Source: Candidatus Woesearchaeota archaeon (GTDB taxonomy: Archaea > Nanobdellota > Nanobdellia > Woesearchaeales > GW2011-AR4). From it: a DNA stretch of 34,826 nucleotides. How positions within the stretch are numbered: the first letter of the stretch is position 1; the number at the start of each line of letters is the position of its first letter. The stretch lies in the NCBI GenBank assembly GCA_016784105.1, contig JADHVG010000009.1, positions 1-34,826 of the forward strand, read 5' to 3'. The position numbers were made by a program, and so were the translations under genes. The notes under the pieces are model-generated. The model was not told where the DNA came from and ran no database searches. It was given only the letters and a program-made list of their open reading frames with translations. Positions 1 through 8,781 of this stretch are shown piece after piece.

Positions 1-969
1 GAGGAAAAAGGTTTCACGTACAAGACTTCAGATGGGATTTATTTTGATTCTTCAAAATTTAAAGACTATGGAATTTTGGGAAGGTTAAATGAATCTGGAT
101 TGAAGGCTGGAAAAAGAGTGGATTTAGGAGAAAAGAAGAGTAAGACCGATTTTGCATTGTGGAAATTCTCTCCAGAAAATGAAAAAAGGCAGCAAGAATG
201 GAAAAGCCCTTTCGGGATAGGTTTTCCAGGCTGGCACATAGAATGTTCGGCTATGTCCTCCAAATATCTAGGAAAAGAATTTGATATCCATACTGGAGGT
301 ATAGATCACGTACAAGTGCACCATACTAATGAAATTGCTCAATCAGAATGTGCCCTAGGTGTAAAACCTTGGGTAAGATATTGGCTGCACGGAGAATTTT
401 TGACGTTCAAAGGAGAAAAAGTAAGCAAGAGTACTGGAGGTTTATACACAATTTCTGATTTAGAAAAACTGGGTTTTGATGCCATTGATTTCAGGTATCT
501 CTGCCTTAATACACATTACCGTAAACAACTTAATTTTGATTTGAAAGTTTTGGAAGGTGCGAAAAATGCTCATGAACGCTTGAAAAATATACTTTTAGAA
601 TTAAAAAGAAGAAACAACTCTAATAACATGTCGTTAGATGAGTACAAAAAAGAATTTCTTGGATTTGTGAATGATGACCTTAACATGCCGGAAGCATTGT
701 CTGTTTTGTGGAATGTCTTACGAGATGAAAAACTTGGAAGTAAAGAAAAATTAGAGTTAGTGTATGAATTTGACAAAGTATTGGGTCTTAATCTAAAAAG
801 TGTGGAGGAAGAAAAAGTTCCGGAAGAAATTCAAAAGCTTGTAGCCGAAAGAGAGCAAGCAAGAAAAGATAAAGATTTCAAGAAAGCAGATGGAATTAGA
901 AAAGATTTAAAAAATAAAGGGTATTTGTTAGAGGATTCAAAAGAAGGAATTTTGGTTAAGAAAAATTGA
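1..969 (+). CDS. cysS: Cysteinyl-tRNA synthetase, C-terminal part (5' end outside window)
   Basis: Charges tRNA-Cys with cysteine in the cytoplasm (class I synthetase). The reading frame is open from base 1, so the N-terminal part, including the HIGH motif, lies outside the window. Visible family signatures are GWHIECSAMSS, with the zinc-ligand Cys, then HTGGIDHVQVHHTNEIAQSE, with the zinc-ligand His and Glu. The KMSKS loop reads EKVSKS near bases 415-432, so the Met of that motif is Val, as in some family members. The C-terminal helical DALR-type domain ends with the usual AREQARKDKDFKKADGIR pattern. The gene is followed after 12 bases by a small ORF in the same direction. The identification is very secure; only the 5' end is missing. 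Confidence 0.97.
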   Translation, partial: EEKGFTYKTSDGIYFDSSKFKDYGILGRLNESGLKAGKRVDLGEKKSKTDFALWKFSPENEKRQQEWKSPFGIGFPGWHIECSAMSSKYLGKEFDIHTGGIDHVQVHHTNEIAQSECALGVKPWVRYWLHGEFLTFKGEKVSKSTGGLYTISDLEKLGFDAIDFRYLCLNTHYRKQLNFDLKVLEGAKNAHERLKNILLELKRRNNSNNMSLDEYKKEFLGFVNDDLNMPEALSVLWNVLRDEKLGSKEKLELVYEFDKVLGLNLKSVEEEKVPEEIQKLVAEREQARKDKDFKKADGIRKDLKNKGYLLEDSKEGILVKKN

Positions 970-981
970 GAGGGAATTAAA

Positions 982-1299
982 ATGAGTATAGAAGCTACAT
1001 TAATAAGAAAATTCGACAAACCTGAGATAAGACATATAGAGCACCACTTTCCAATGTTGCTTGAATCTGCTAGATCTTGGCTTTCTATGGGAAAAGATAA
1101 AAGCGAACCCGTGATGAAACCAAACCAGATCTTGGGTAATTTTGTTGAGTTAGGAGCTTATATTGACACGGCTCGTAAATGCAGAATAATGACTTCAGAT
1201 TTTATGAAAGAATATATCGCACAATACAAAAAACTAATTGAAGAAGCTTCAGAATTGGTGCCTGAAGTTATGAATCACTACGCTTATAACCGGAGATAG
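982..1299 (+). CDS. Hypothetical protein, 105 aa
   Basis: I do not recognise the family. It is a soluble, mostly helical protein with no membrane segment and no metal-binding motif; single Cys near residue 67. The ATG is preceded by GAGGG at a normal Shine-Dalgarno distance, and the gene starts 12 bases after the cysS stop, so the two are probably co-transcribed. The small size and the good ribosome binding site support a real gene. No function can be assigned. Confidence 0.7.
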   Translation: MSIEATLIRKFDKPEIRHIEHHFPMLLESARSWLSMGKDKSEPVMKPNQILGNFVELGAYIDTARKCRIMTSDFMKEYIAQYKKLIEEASELVPEVMNHYAYNRR

Positions 1300-1303
1300 T
1301 TAA

Positions 1304-1313
1304 CTTTATATAA
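1304..1313 (+). promoter_or_regulatory. TATA box upstream of the DUF2391-like gene
   Basis: The sequence CTTTATATAA lies 34 bases before the ATG at 1348, in the short gap after the preceding stop codon. It matches the archaeal TATA consensus. A transcript starting about 25 bases downstream would have a very short leader. Confidence 0.55.
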
Positions 1314-1347
1314 CTTTTAACCTCTTTTTCTTTATTATTAATTTAAA

Positions 1348-2037
1348 ATGTCTAAAAAAACTGACAAGAGAGAAGAGAAACTAAAAAAAGACCTTAGCAA
1401 GATAGTTGATGAACTAAAGTATTTGAGAAAAGACCGAAAGGAAGCTGGGGAAGAAAGAGATGAGATAGGAGAAGACGTTGACAAGATCATAGATGAAGTT
1501 GAAGACATAAAAAAAGAAATAGACGAAACTGGCGATGATGTCGAAGAAATCAAGGAAGATATAGAGGAAATCAAAGAAGGTATTGTTGAATTGAAGAAAG
1601 GGTCAAAAAAAGAAGGGATCTTTTCTAGGGTTGCAGGAAAAGTCTTGCCTAGCAAATTTGAGTTCAAGGATGTCGCTCAACAGATTGTTGGAGCTATGAT
1701 TCTTTCTGCTCCATTTGTAGTTACCGAAGAGGTTTGGAGACTTGCAAATAATTTGGATGCATTACACATAATTGCTTTGATTGGTTTAACAATATTATTC
1801 GATATTCTTCTTTTTTATTACGCTAAATTCCAGCACTTGGAAGAGAAAAGGTTCATTTTGTTTCCGGCAAGAGTCATTTCTTTGTTGATTGTTACGTACG
1901 CAACCAGCGCAATTGTTCTTACTGTTTTTGGAGTCATTGGAGGACAGATCCAAGATGCTGTTTGGGCTAGCAAACTTGTGGTTATGATCGGATTGTTCGC
2001 GAATATAGGAGCAGGTACTGCTGATTTAATTAGGTAG
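1348..2037 (+). CDS. Coiled-coil integral membrane protein, DUF2391-like, 229 aa
   Basis: Residues 1-90 are almost entirely charged (Lys, Glu, Asp) and form a long predicted coiled coil with heptad-like repeats such as DIKKEIDETGDDVEEIKED. Residues 105-229 contain about four hydrophobic segments. The stretch AMILSAPFVVTEEVW resembles the G-x-P-hxxTxEVW signature of the TIGR02587/DUF2391 putative integral membrane proteins, which is the basis of the family call. Role unknown. The coiled coil should face one side of the membrane and could mediate oligomerisation (inference). The gene has its own TATA box and a T-rich stretch after its stop (near 2046-2056), convergent with valS. Confidence 0.75.
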   Translation: MSKKTDKREEKLKKDLSKIVDELKYLRKDRKEAGEERDEIGEDVDKIIDEVEDIKKEIDETGDDVEEIKEDIEEIKEGIVELKKGSKKEGIFSRVAGKVLPSKFEFKDVAQQIVGAMILSAPFVVTEEVWRLANNLDALHIIALIGLTILFDILLFYYAKFQHLEEKRFILFPARVISLLIVTYATSAIVLTVFGVIGGQIQDAVWASKLVVMIGLFANIGAGTADLIR

Positions 2038-2067
2038 TTTTAGAATTATTTTTTCTTAATGAATCAT

Positions 2068-4584
2068 TTACTCTAAATCAACAACTACTTCATAATCTAT
2101 CTCTTTATCTTCCGGGATTGTTTCAAACTCGATTTCTTGTGCGTTTGTTGTTGCTATAAGGTCTTGTTTCATTTCTTCGAACTGTTCAGGATTTATTTTT
2201 CCTTTTGCAAGTATTCTTTTTACTGGTTCTTTCATTGAAACGTTCTTCTCTGATTTTGCTTTTCGAACTTGTTGTAGGACATAAATAAAAAAGTCTCCTG
2301 CCTTCTCAGCAGTTTCATCTTGCATCTCTAGAGATGGCCATTCAGAGTTGTGTATACTCTTAACGTTTTCGTGTTCCTTGAAATAGTGCCCGTAAAGTTC
2401 TTCCGTTATGAAAGGGGTGATTGGAGCCATCAATTTCAATACTGAAAGTAAAGAAGTGTACAAAGTGTATTGCGCAGAAACTCTTGCGTCTCCTCCTCTC
2501 TTGTCAGGATTGTAGACCCTATCCTTGATAATTTCAAGATAGTTATCGCAAAATATTTGCCAGAAGAATTTTTCTGTTTCTAGTTTTGTGTGAGAATATT
2601 CATACTTCTCAAAATATTCTGTTGATTCCTTGATAACCTTACTTAATCTTGAGAGTATCCACTTATCTATAAGCTCAAGTTTTTTTGGCTTTTCAAGATT
2701 ATAATTTTCAAGGTGCATAAACGTAAATTTGGATGCATTCCATATCTTGTTGGTAAATTTTATTCCAGTTACTAGATCTTTTTCCTGGAACGGTAAGTCT
2801 TCTCCAAGCGAACTTCCTGCTGCCCAGAACCTTAGTGCATCCACCGAATATTTTTTTATTGTCTCTCTTGGATCAACAACGTTTCCTTTGCTCTTGCTCA
2901 TTTTTTTTCCGTGAGGATCCAGTGCCCATCCAGAAATCATTGCGTCTTTCCACGGAATGTCTTTGTGGTGGAAATAACTTTTGACTACTGTATTAAAAAG
3001 CCAGAAAGTGATTATGTCATGTGCTTGTGGCCTAAGGTTCATGGGATGTAACTTTTCAAAAACCTTTTTGTCTTTAAACAGTTCTATTGCGATGTCTGGA
3101 GTTAAGGATGAAGTTGCCCATGTGTCCAAAACATCTTTTTCTCCTATGAATTTGTCATGTCCACAACCACACTTGCCTTTCGGTTTTTCTGTTAGAGGAT
3201 CTACGGGTAAGCTTTCTACATCTGCTATTTTTACTTCTGAACACTTTTCACAGTACCATACCGGAATTGGAACTCCAAAGTGTCTTTGTCTGGAGATATT
3301 CCAGTCCCACTTAAGTCCCTTGACCCAATTGTCGTACCTATTACGCATATGATGTGGATGCCACTTTATTTTTCCCCCATATGCTAAAAAATCTTCCTTA
3401 AGGTCCATGTATTTTATGAACCATTGATCTGTTGCTATGTACTCAATATCAGTTCCGCATCTTTCATGTACATTGATCATGTGTTCTATCTGATCTTTAA
3501 GGATAAGATGTCCTTGTTCTTCTAAATCTGCTATTGATTGTTTTCTTGCTTCTTCACTTCTCATCACTTTGTATTTTCCGGATTTTTCATTGTACTTCCC
3601 ATCTAGCCCCATAACGTTTATGGCTTCTGTTCCTGGATGTCTTACCATCCACTCTATGCAGTCCGATCCCCCATATGTACAATAATAAACTATTCCAGTT
3701 CCATATTCCGTTTTTGTTTCTTCGTCATGAGTTATTGCTACTTTGTTTTCGCATATTGGAATAGTTACTTCCTTCCCGATCATTTCTTTGCCTTTAAATT
3801 CTTCAATTAAAGTATATTCGAAGTGTTGTCCCAGATGCATAAGAGAATCTTTGCTTGTTATCCATATCTCTCCAGAAACATCTATCTTCACATAAGTTCC
3901 TTGTTCGTTTATGCTCATTCCTACACAACCATACAAAACCTCAGGTCTTGTGGTAGCATATACTAAATAAGAATCATCCATCTTTGCTTTGATGTAATTT
4001 AAAGTACTCTTACTTTTCTTGTCTTCCATCTCTACTTGTGCTATTGCTGTTTGGCATTGCGGACAAAATATTATCGGAGAGTACTTCCGGTATATCCTCT
4101 CCTTTTTGTATAAGTCTATGAACGATCTTTGGGAAATTTTTTGGCAGTGTTCATTGATTGTTGAATAATAGATGGAATAATCTGCACTTATCCCCAGTCT
4201 TTTCCAATCGTGTATAAAATCCGGCCTTATCTCTTCTAATGTTTTCAGGCAGAGGTCAACAAATTCTTTCCTCTTCATGTTTTTGCCTCTCACCTTCTTC
4301 ATCTTCTCTATCAGTCTTTCAGTCGCAAGTCCATTGTCATCTGTACCGAATGGATAGAAAACGCTTTTTCCCCTCATTCTTTGGAAACGCGCAACAAAAT
4401 CTTGTTGAGAAAATGAAAAACTATGACCTATGTGCATCTTCCCGCTTAAAGTAGGAGGGGGGGTGTCTATAGAATATACTTCTGCCTTACTGTCCGGATT
4501 AAATTTGTAAATGTCTTCTTCATCCCAGTACTCCAGCCATTTCTCTTCTTCCTTCTGTGGATCGTATCTTTTTGGAAGTTCCAT
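2068..4584 (-). CDS. valS: Valyl-tRNA synthetase
   Basis: Class I synthetase charging tRNA-Val, 838 aa, cytoplasmic. The HIGH motif is at residues 51-54 (KMHIGHSFSF). GTDDNGLATER is the ValRS-type substrate-binding loop, and the KMSKSKGNVVDP loop is intact. Two Cys clusters, CPQC and CEKC/CGCG, look like the zinc-binding elements of archaeal ValRS. The C-terminal anticodon-binding helical domain is present. I place the start at the ATG at 4584 (MELPKRYDPQ) because family homology begins there. An in-frame upstream start at 4629 would add 15 residues that do not look conserved and would almost abut the upstream gene. Probably transcribed with the receiver-like gene upstream. Confidence 0.96.
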   Translation of the reverse strand: MELPKRYDPQKEEEKWLEYWDEEDIYKFNPDSKAEVYSIDTPPPTLSGKMHIGHSFSFSQQDFVARFQRMRGKSVFYPFGTDDNGLATERLIEKMKKVRGKNMKRKEFVDLCLKTLEEIRPDFIHDWKRLGISADYSIYYSTINEHCQKISQRSFIDLYKKERIYRKYSPIIFCPQCQTAIAQVEMEDKKSKSTLNYIKAKMDDSYLVYATTRPEVLYGCVGMSINEQGTYVKIDVSGEIWITSKDSLMHLGQHFEYTLIEEFKGKEMIGKEVTIPICENKVAITHDEETKTEYGTGIVYYCTYGGSDCIEWMVRHPGTEAINVMGLDGKYNEKSGKYKVMRSEEARKQSIADLEEQGHLILKDQIEHMINVHERCGTDIEYIATDQWFIKYMDLKEDFLAYGGKIKWHPHHMRNRYDNWVKGLKWDWNISRQRHFGVPIPVWYCEKCSEVKIADVESLPVDPLTEKPKGKCGCGHDKFIGEKDVLDTWATSSLTPDIAIELFKDKKVFEKLHPMNLRPQAHDIITFWLFNTVVKSYFHHKDIPWKDAMISGWALDPHGKKMSKSKGNVVDPRETIKKYSVDALRFWAAGSSLGEDLPFQEKDLVTGIKFTNKIWNASKFTFMHLENYNLEKPKKLELIDKWILSRLSKVIKESTEYFEKYEYSHTKLETEKFFWQIFCDNYLEIIKDRVYNPDKRGGDARVSAQYTLYTSLLSVLKLMAPITPFITEELYGHYFKEHENVKSIHNSEWPSLEMQDETAEKAGDFFIYVLQQVRKAKSEKNVSMKEPVKRILAKGKINPEQFEEMKQDLIATTNAQEIEFETIPEDKEIDYEVVVDLE

Positions 4585-4625
4585 GGATAAAGAAAAAGAT
4601 AATTGTTTTTTAAATGTTGTGGGGT

Positions 4626-5207
4626 TCACCCATATACTGGTAGGGCTAATATTGGAAAAGTTGGCACAGGAAGACCACGAACTACAGATTCTATCCCTAA
4701 TGATTCTATATCTCTTAATTGTTTCAATGTTTTTTCATCAAGGTCTCCAAAAGGAGCTATCCCATATTGTTTAGCAACTAATAAAAAATTAGGAGAAGCT
4801 ACAAGGTCCAACATTTTATCTGCACTTGCAGATTCATTAGGAATTCTTGACATGTAACCATCAATAGTTCCATCAAGATATAAATCATGAATTTGGGAAG
4901 ATAAATTTGCACTTGCAACCATGTCTCTTTCTGTTTCAGAAACAAGTTCCCCTACATGTCCGCTCCAAAGAAAAATTCTTGGATCTGGACCTAGTTTATC
5001 CCTTGCCCTAGCAACAAATTCTATCCCATTACAATCCGGATGTTTATCCACATCAGAAATTACAATACTTGGTTTTGTTCCCTCACCAAAAACACGCATT
5101 GCATCAGTAGGATGTCTAGCCCACATTGGAGAATAACCTATTCCTTGCAAACCCTCTTTTAACCTATAGTCCAAGCCCCTATCATCAACAACTAGTACTT
5201 TTTCCAT
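4626..5207 (-). CDS. Response-regulator receiver-like protein, 193 aa
   Basis: The N-terminus VLVVDDRG is the acidic pair of a CheY-like receiver, and IVISDVDKHPDCNGIEF places the phospho-acceptor Asp at about residue 52. The later part is divergent: the usual conserved Lys before Pro is not seen (GYMSRIP instead of GY-x-x-KP), so phosphorylation may be lost or unusual. Residues 120-193 form a C-terminal extension with no recognised DNA-binding or output domain. No histidine kinase is encoded in the window. It precedes valS on the same strand and is divergent from rfcL, sharing an 82-base intergenic region. The call as a receiver fold is moderately secure; its function is unknown. Confidence 0.7.
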   Translation of the reverse strand: MEKVLVVDDRGLDYRLKEGLQGIGYSPMWARHPTDAMRVFGEGTKPSIVISDVDKHPDCNGIEFVARARDKLGPDPRIFLWSGHVGELVSETERDMVASANLSSQIHDLYLDGTIDGYMSRIPNESASADKMLDLVASPNFLLVAKQYGIAPFGDLDEKTLKQLRDIESLGIESVVRGLPVPTFPILALPVYG

Positions 5208-5289
5208 CCCAAGAACATTATTTAAGAATTTTTATTTAAACTTTTCTAAAAACCAAAACTTAAAATAACTAAAGTATATACTGTTCAGC

Positions 5290-6498
5290 ATGCAACCTTT
5301 CACCATAAAATATAGACCAAAAACCACAAAGGATGTTCTTGGACAAGATGAATCTATAAAAAAATTAAAAAATTTTGTTGTTGATTATGAATCCCAAAAA
5401 AAGAAAGCTGCTTTATTGTACGGGCCAACCGGTACAGGGAAAACAATAGTGGCTCATGCGATTGCTCATGATCTCGATCTTGAAATAATTGAGGTCAATG
5501 CGTCTGATGTTAGGAATGCTGATCAGATCAATTCTTTGTTAGGTTCTGCTATTAACCAGATGAGTTTGTTTGCTAAAGGAAAGCTTATCTTGGTAGATGA
5601 GATAGATGGTTTGTCCGGCATGAAGGATCGGGGAGGATTGCTAGCGGTTATCAAGCTATTAGAAAAAAGTTCTTTTCCTATAATATTGACTGTTGCAAAT
5701 CCCTGGAATCAAAAGTTTTCCAAGCTCAAGAATAAAGCAGAGATGATTGAGTTTTCTCCTGTAGACCATTCAGAAATTTTTAAGGTTCTTAAGAATATAT
5801 GCGAGAAAGAAAAGATAAAATATGATATGGATGTACTAAAAGGGCTTTCTAGGAGGACAGGGGGGGATGTCCGGTCCGCAATCAACGACCTTGAAACTTT
5901 GTCTATAGAAGCTAAAGAACTTACTAAAGAAAGCTTAGAAGAAACTGGGGAGAGAAATAAATTAGATAGCATGATAAATGCTCTTCTTAAGATTTTTAAA
6001 ACAACAGACCCAAAAATTTCCATAAGAGCTTTTGACAATGTGGAAGAAAAGCTTGACCAACAATTCTTGTGGTTAGATGAAAATTTACCGAAAGAATATA
6101 CTAATCCTTCTGACCTTGCTAGTGCTTACGAGAAATTAAGCAAGGCTGATGTCTTTAATCGTAGAATAAGAAGGTGGCAGCACTATCGTTTTTTGATTTA
6201 TATCAATGCCCTCATAACGGCAGGTATCTCAGTATCAAAGGAAAAGAAATACTCTAAGTTTGTGCAGTACAAGCCAACTGGTCGTATCTTGAAACTATGG
6301 TGGGCAAAACAAAAAAGCATGAAAAAAAAGGCAATTGCTGAGAAGCTAGCTTTACATACCCATACTTCCAAAAAGGATGCTTTGAAAAACACACTCCCTT
6401 ATCTCCAAGTTGCTTTCAAAAAAAATAAAACTTTCCAGGATAATTTAACTAACGAATTAGATCTAAGCAAGGAGGAAGTTGAATGGTTAAAAAAATGA
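5290..6498 (+). CDS. rfcL: Replication factor C large subunit (clamp loader)
   Basis: AAA+ ATPase that, together with small RFC subunits, loads the PCNA sliding clamp. At 402 aa it is at the short end of the family. Walker A GPTGTGKT is at residues 45-52, Walker B LILVDEID ends at about 106, and the sensor/arginine-finger region contains SRRTGGDVRSAINDLE, typical of RFC subunits. The N-terminus TIKYRPKTTKDVLGQDE is the RFC box motif. The AAA+ core is followed by the helical collar domain. The C-terminal tail lacks an obvious PIP box of the Q-x-x-L-x-x-F/W type. The gene overlaps the next one by 16 bases. The small subunit is not in this window. Confidence 0.96.
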   Translation: MQPFTIKYRPKTTKDVLGQDESIKKLKNFVVDYESQKKKAALLYGPTGTGKTIVAHAIAHDLDLEIIEVNASDVRNADQINSLLGSAINQMSLFAKGKLILVDEIDGLSGMKDRGGLLAVIKLLEKSSFPIILTVANPWNQKFSKLKNKAEMIEFSPVDHSEIFKVLKNICEKEKIKYDMDVLKGLSRRTGGDVRSAINDLETLSIEAKELTKESLEETGERNKLDSMINALLKIFKTTDPKISIRAFDNVEEKLDQQFLWLDENLPKEYTNPSDLASAYEKLSKADVFNRRIRRWQHYRFLIYINALITAGISVSKEKKYSKFVQYKPTGRILKLWWAKQKSMKKKAIAEKLALHTHTSKKDALKNTLPYLQVAFKKNKTFQDNLTNELDLSKEEVEWLKK

Positions 6499-6935
6499 AA
6501 ATAAAACCGCCTTTTATCGCGTTGTATTACTTAGTTTGTTTATTAATCATTAATTATGTTTTTCCTACTCAGAAAATTTTTAGTAAACCCTTAAATTATT
6601 CTGGAATTATTTTTATAGTTCTTGGTATCAGTTTAATTGTTTGGGCTGCAATATCATTTAAGAAGCAAAATACTCCGAAGGATCCTTTCAAAAAACCAAC
6701 AGCTGTTGTTGTTGATGGTCCGTTCAGGTATTCTAGAAACCCGATGTATTTAGGTTTAACAACCGTCCTGTTAGGTACAAGTTTTTTAAATGGTAGTTGG
6801 CTAATATTGATGACTCCAACATTATTTATTATCACCATCCAGATTTTCTTTATTCCCATGGAAGAAACAAAAATGGAAAATTTATTTGGTACAAAATACT
6901 TAGATTATAAAAGTAAGGTGAGACGTTGGATATGA
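6483..6935 (+). CDS. Isoprenylcysteine methyltransferase-like (ICMT/PEMT) membrane protein
   Basis: 150-aa integral membrane protein with about four hydrophobic helices and the hallmark GPFRYSRNPMYLGLTTVLLG followed by a C-terminal E-E-x-K-x-x-x-x-F-G-x-x-Y-x-x-Y-x-x-x-V-x-R-W pattern. These are the S-adenosylmethionine-binding signatures of the ICMT/phospholipid methyltransferase family. The natural substrate in archaea is unknown; lipid or small-molecule methylation is a guess. It starts inside the end of rfcL (16-base overlap) and its stop overlaps the next start as ATGA, so rfcL, this gene and the glycosylase form an operon. Confidence 0.88.
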   Translation: MVKKMKIKPPFIALYYLVCLLIINYVFPTQKIFSKPLNYSGIIFIVLGISLIVWAAISFKKQNTPKDPFKKPTAVVVDGPFRYSRNPMYLGLTTVLLGTSFLNGSWLILMTPTLFIITIQIFFIPMEETKMENLFGTKYLDYKSKVRRWI

Positions 6936-7492
6936 AAAGATGCTCCTGGTGCGGTACTGAGCCGATTTATGTGGATTATCATGATAAGGAATGGGGAATG
7001 GAAGTTCATGATGACAATAAATTATTCGAACTTCTTATTCTTGAAGGAGCCCAAGCCGGTTTATCATGGTTAACTGTACTAAAAAAAAGAGAGAATTATA
7101 GGAAAGCTTTTGATAACTTCAATCCAAAAAAAGTTTCTAATTATAATGATAAAAAAATAAGAGAATTGTTGGATAATGAAGGTATCATCCGGAATAAACT
7201 AAAGGTAAATTCTGCAATAAGAAACGCTAAGGTTTTTTTAGATATTCAAAAAGAGTTTGGAAGTTTTGATAATTATATATGGGGTTTTGTTGATAACAAG
7301 CAAATAAATAGCAGTTTTAAGGCATTAAGTGAGATTCCTCCAAAAACTGATTTATCTGATAAGATTTCTAAGGATCTAAAAGAACGTGGAATGAATTTTG
7401 TTGGTTCAACGATCATGTATGCGTTCATGCAATCTGTTGGAATGGTAAATGATCATGTTGTTGGTTGTTTTAGGTACGAGAAAAAAGACTAG
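6932..7492 (+). CDS. tag: DNA-3-methyladenine glycosylase I
   Basis: Base-excision repair enzyme removing 3-methyladenine from DNA. The 186-aa protein starting at ATG 6932 has Cys4 and His17 near the N-terminus (KRCSWCG, YHDKEWG) and His175 and Cys179 at the C-terminus (NDHVVGC), the four positions known as the zinc snap of E. coli Tag. The family motif EGAQAGLSWLTVLKKRENY is intact. A TTG six bases upstream would add two residues, but the ATG overlaps the previous stop as ATGA and matches the family start. It closes the rfcL operon. Confidence 0.95.
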   Translation: MKRCSWCGTEPIYVDYHDKEWGMEVHDDNKLFELLILEGAQAGLSWLTVLKKRENYRKAFDNFNPKKVSNYNDKKIRELLDNEGIIRNKLKVNSAIRNAKVFLDIQKEFGSFDNYIWGFVDNKQINSSFKALSEIPPKTDLSDKISKDLKERGMNFVGSTIMYAFMQSVGMVNDHVVGCFRYEKKD

Positions 7493-7497
7493 GATTT

Positions 7498-7962
7498 CTA
7501 ATTAGTCCTAAATAGGTTGTAGTCAAAACCCTGTTCTCTGAGCTGGTCCAAAACCGCAAAGAATTCTTCCTTTCTTTGTTCTCTTTCCAACAATATCTTA
7601 ACACAAGCTAACTGCCCTTCATAAGAGAAATCTATTGCCTCCGAACCATTGTAGGGATGTGGCTTCACAGCTCCTTCTTGGGTTGCATCAATAACTGCTT
7701 TAGCTATTCCTTCAAAATCATTTCCTGTAGCTGGAGAATTGCCAAGTTTAATGGGTTCGAAAAGACCGCTTATCACCATAAGTGAGGGGTACATTACATT
7801 ATTACCGTTCAAAGAATTAATTCTGGGACTACCATGCCCTCTACCAAGAACATCAACACTATCCCCCTCATAAATCAAATTAGCCCCGTATATAGCGCCC
7901 CTTGAACTTACCAGTCCGTCAACCCCTCCAAAGCTCTGTCTGAGAACTTGTTCTCTAATCAT
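7498..7962 (-). CDS. Hypothetical protein, 154 aa
   Basis: I do not recognise this protein. It is soluble, with a glycine-rich N-terminal half (SFGGVDGLVSSRGAIYGANL) and a charged helical C-terminus (LLEREQRKEEFFAVLDQLRE). No catalytic motif, signal peptide or membrane segment is obvious. It ends 5 bases from the convergent tag gene and is divergent from the ACT-domain gene. The upstream region is AT-rich with likely TATA elements. Codon use looks like its neighbours, so I treat it as real. Confidence 0.65.
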   Translation of the reverse strand: MIREQVLRQSFGGVDGLVSSRGAIYGANLIYEGDSVDVLGRGHGSPRINSLNGNNVMYPSLMVISGLFEPIKLGNSPATGNDFEGIAKAVIDATQEGAVKPHPYNGSEAIDFSYEGQLACVKILLEREQRKEEFFAVLDQLREQGFDYNLFRTN

Positions 7963-8075
7963 AGAATTAAAGTCATCTTTCTTTCTTAAATACCTTATGA
8001 CCTATATGTCATTTTTTGCTTAAATTTGTCAAATTTTAGCAATTTTTTTAAATTCTAGCACATTTTTTGTCAATT

Positions 8076-8735
8076 ATGGCGAAGAAACTAGACAATGTGC
8101 ATGAGTTTGTATGGAAAGTTATAGACACTGACATTTCATTAAAAAAAGATATTTCTAGGGATTTAATCAATATCCGGAAGCTAGCTGCTTTTATCATCAA
8201 GACTCAAAAAATTGATGCTTCTATTGATTCTGTTATCAGTTCCATCAGAAGGTACAAGAGTTCTGGAATTAAGAAAGATGAGCAAAAATCTGCTTATGAA
8301 ATGCTAAAGAGGGCAAAATTAAGTATCAGAACAAAGATGATTTCTTTAGAGCTAAAGAGAACTGATGAGATAAAAACTTTGCTCGGACGTCCTGATAAGC
8401 TTGCAGATTACCACGCCCATGATACAGTGAGAATCCTTGAAGGTTTTAACACTTTAACTATCATCTTTGACAAGAAGAATGAAGCTAACATTTTAAGCAA
8501 CTTTCCCAAGAAAAATATTCTCCATTTCAACAAAAATGTTGGAATGTTAGAAATTTCTTACCCTCCTGAGCTGGAAAAGGTTCCAGGGGTTTTTTTCATA
8601 ATTGCAAATGAGATTGCTCAAAACAACATAAGCATGATAGATGCTTTAATCTCTTCATCCGAACACATACTTGTTGTACAGGATAAAGATGTTGTTAAAG
8701 CATTTGATCTTATATACAACTTGATCGGCCAATAG
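8076..8735 (+). CDS. ACT-domain protein (archaeal, function unknown)
   Basis: 219 aa from the ATG at 8076; a TTG three codons upstream is less likely. The N-terminal 75 residues are helical and look like a winged-helix-type segment with DISRDLINIRKLAAFIIKTQ and IRRYKSSG. The C-terminal half resembles two ACT-like repeats: LEGFNTLTIIFDKKNEANIL and VPGVFFIIANEIAQNNISMIDALISSSEHILVVQDKDVVKAFDLI. The last stretch is the classic ACT beta-alpha-beta pattern. This architecture is common in archaeal proteins annotated only as ACT-domain. Ligand binding, probably of an amino acid, and a regulatory role are inferences. Confidence 0.8.
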   Translation: MAKKLDNVHEFVWKVIDTDISLKKDISRDLINIRKLAAFIIKTQKIDASIDSVISSIRRYKSSGIKKDEQKSAYEMLKRAKLSIRTKMISLELKRTDEIKTLLGRPDKLADYHAHDTVRILEGFNTLTIIFDKKNEANILSNFPKKNILHFNKNVGMLEISYPPELEKVPGVFFIIANEIAQNNISMIDALISSSEHILVVQDKDVVKAFDLIYNLIGQ

Positions 8736-8751
8736 CAATAATAACAACAAA

Positions 8752-8760
8752 CTTTATAAA
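8752..8760 (+). promoter_or_regulatory. TATA box of glyS
   Basis: CTTTATAAA ends 22 bases before the glyS ATG at 8782. That spacing puts transcription initiation at or next to the start codon, so the mRNA is probably leaderless; no Shine-Dalgarno sequence is visible. Confidence 0.6.
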
Positions 8761-8781
8761 ATTCCAATCTATTTTATTTAT

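Noticed and set aside
1338-1667. Serine-rich minus-strand ORF
   Set aside because: It is the antisense of the charged coiled coil of the plus-strand gene at 1348-2037; repeated TCTTC-like codons arise from Glu/Lys codons.
4585-4629. Longer ValRS start with 15 extra residues
   Set aside because: The extension is not like ValRS N-termini and would reach almost to the stop of the upstream gene; MELPKRYDPQ is the normal start.
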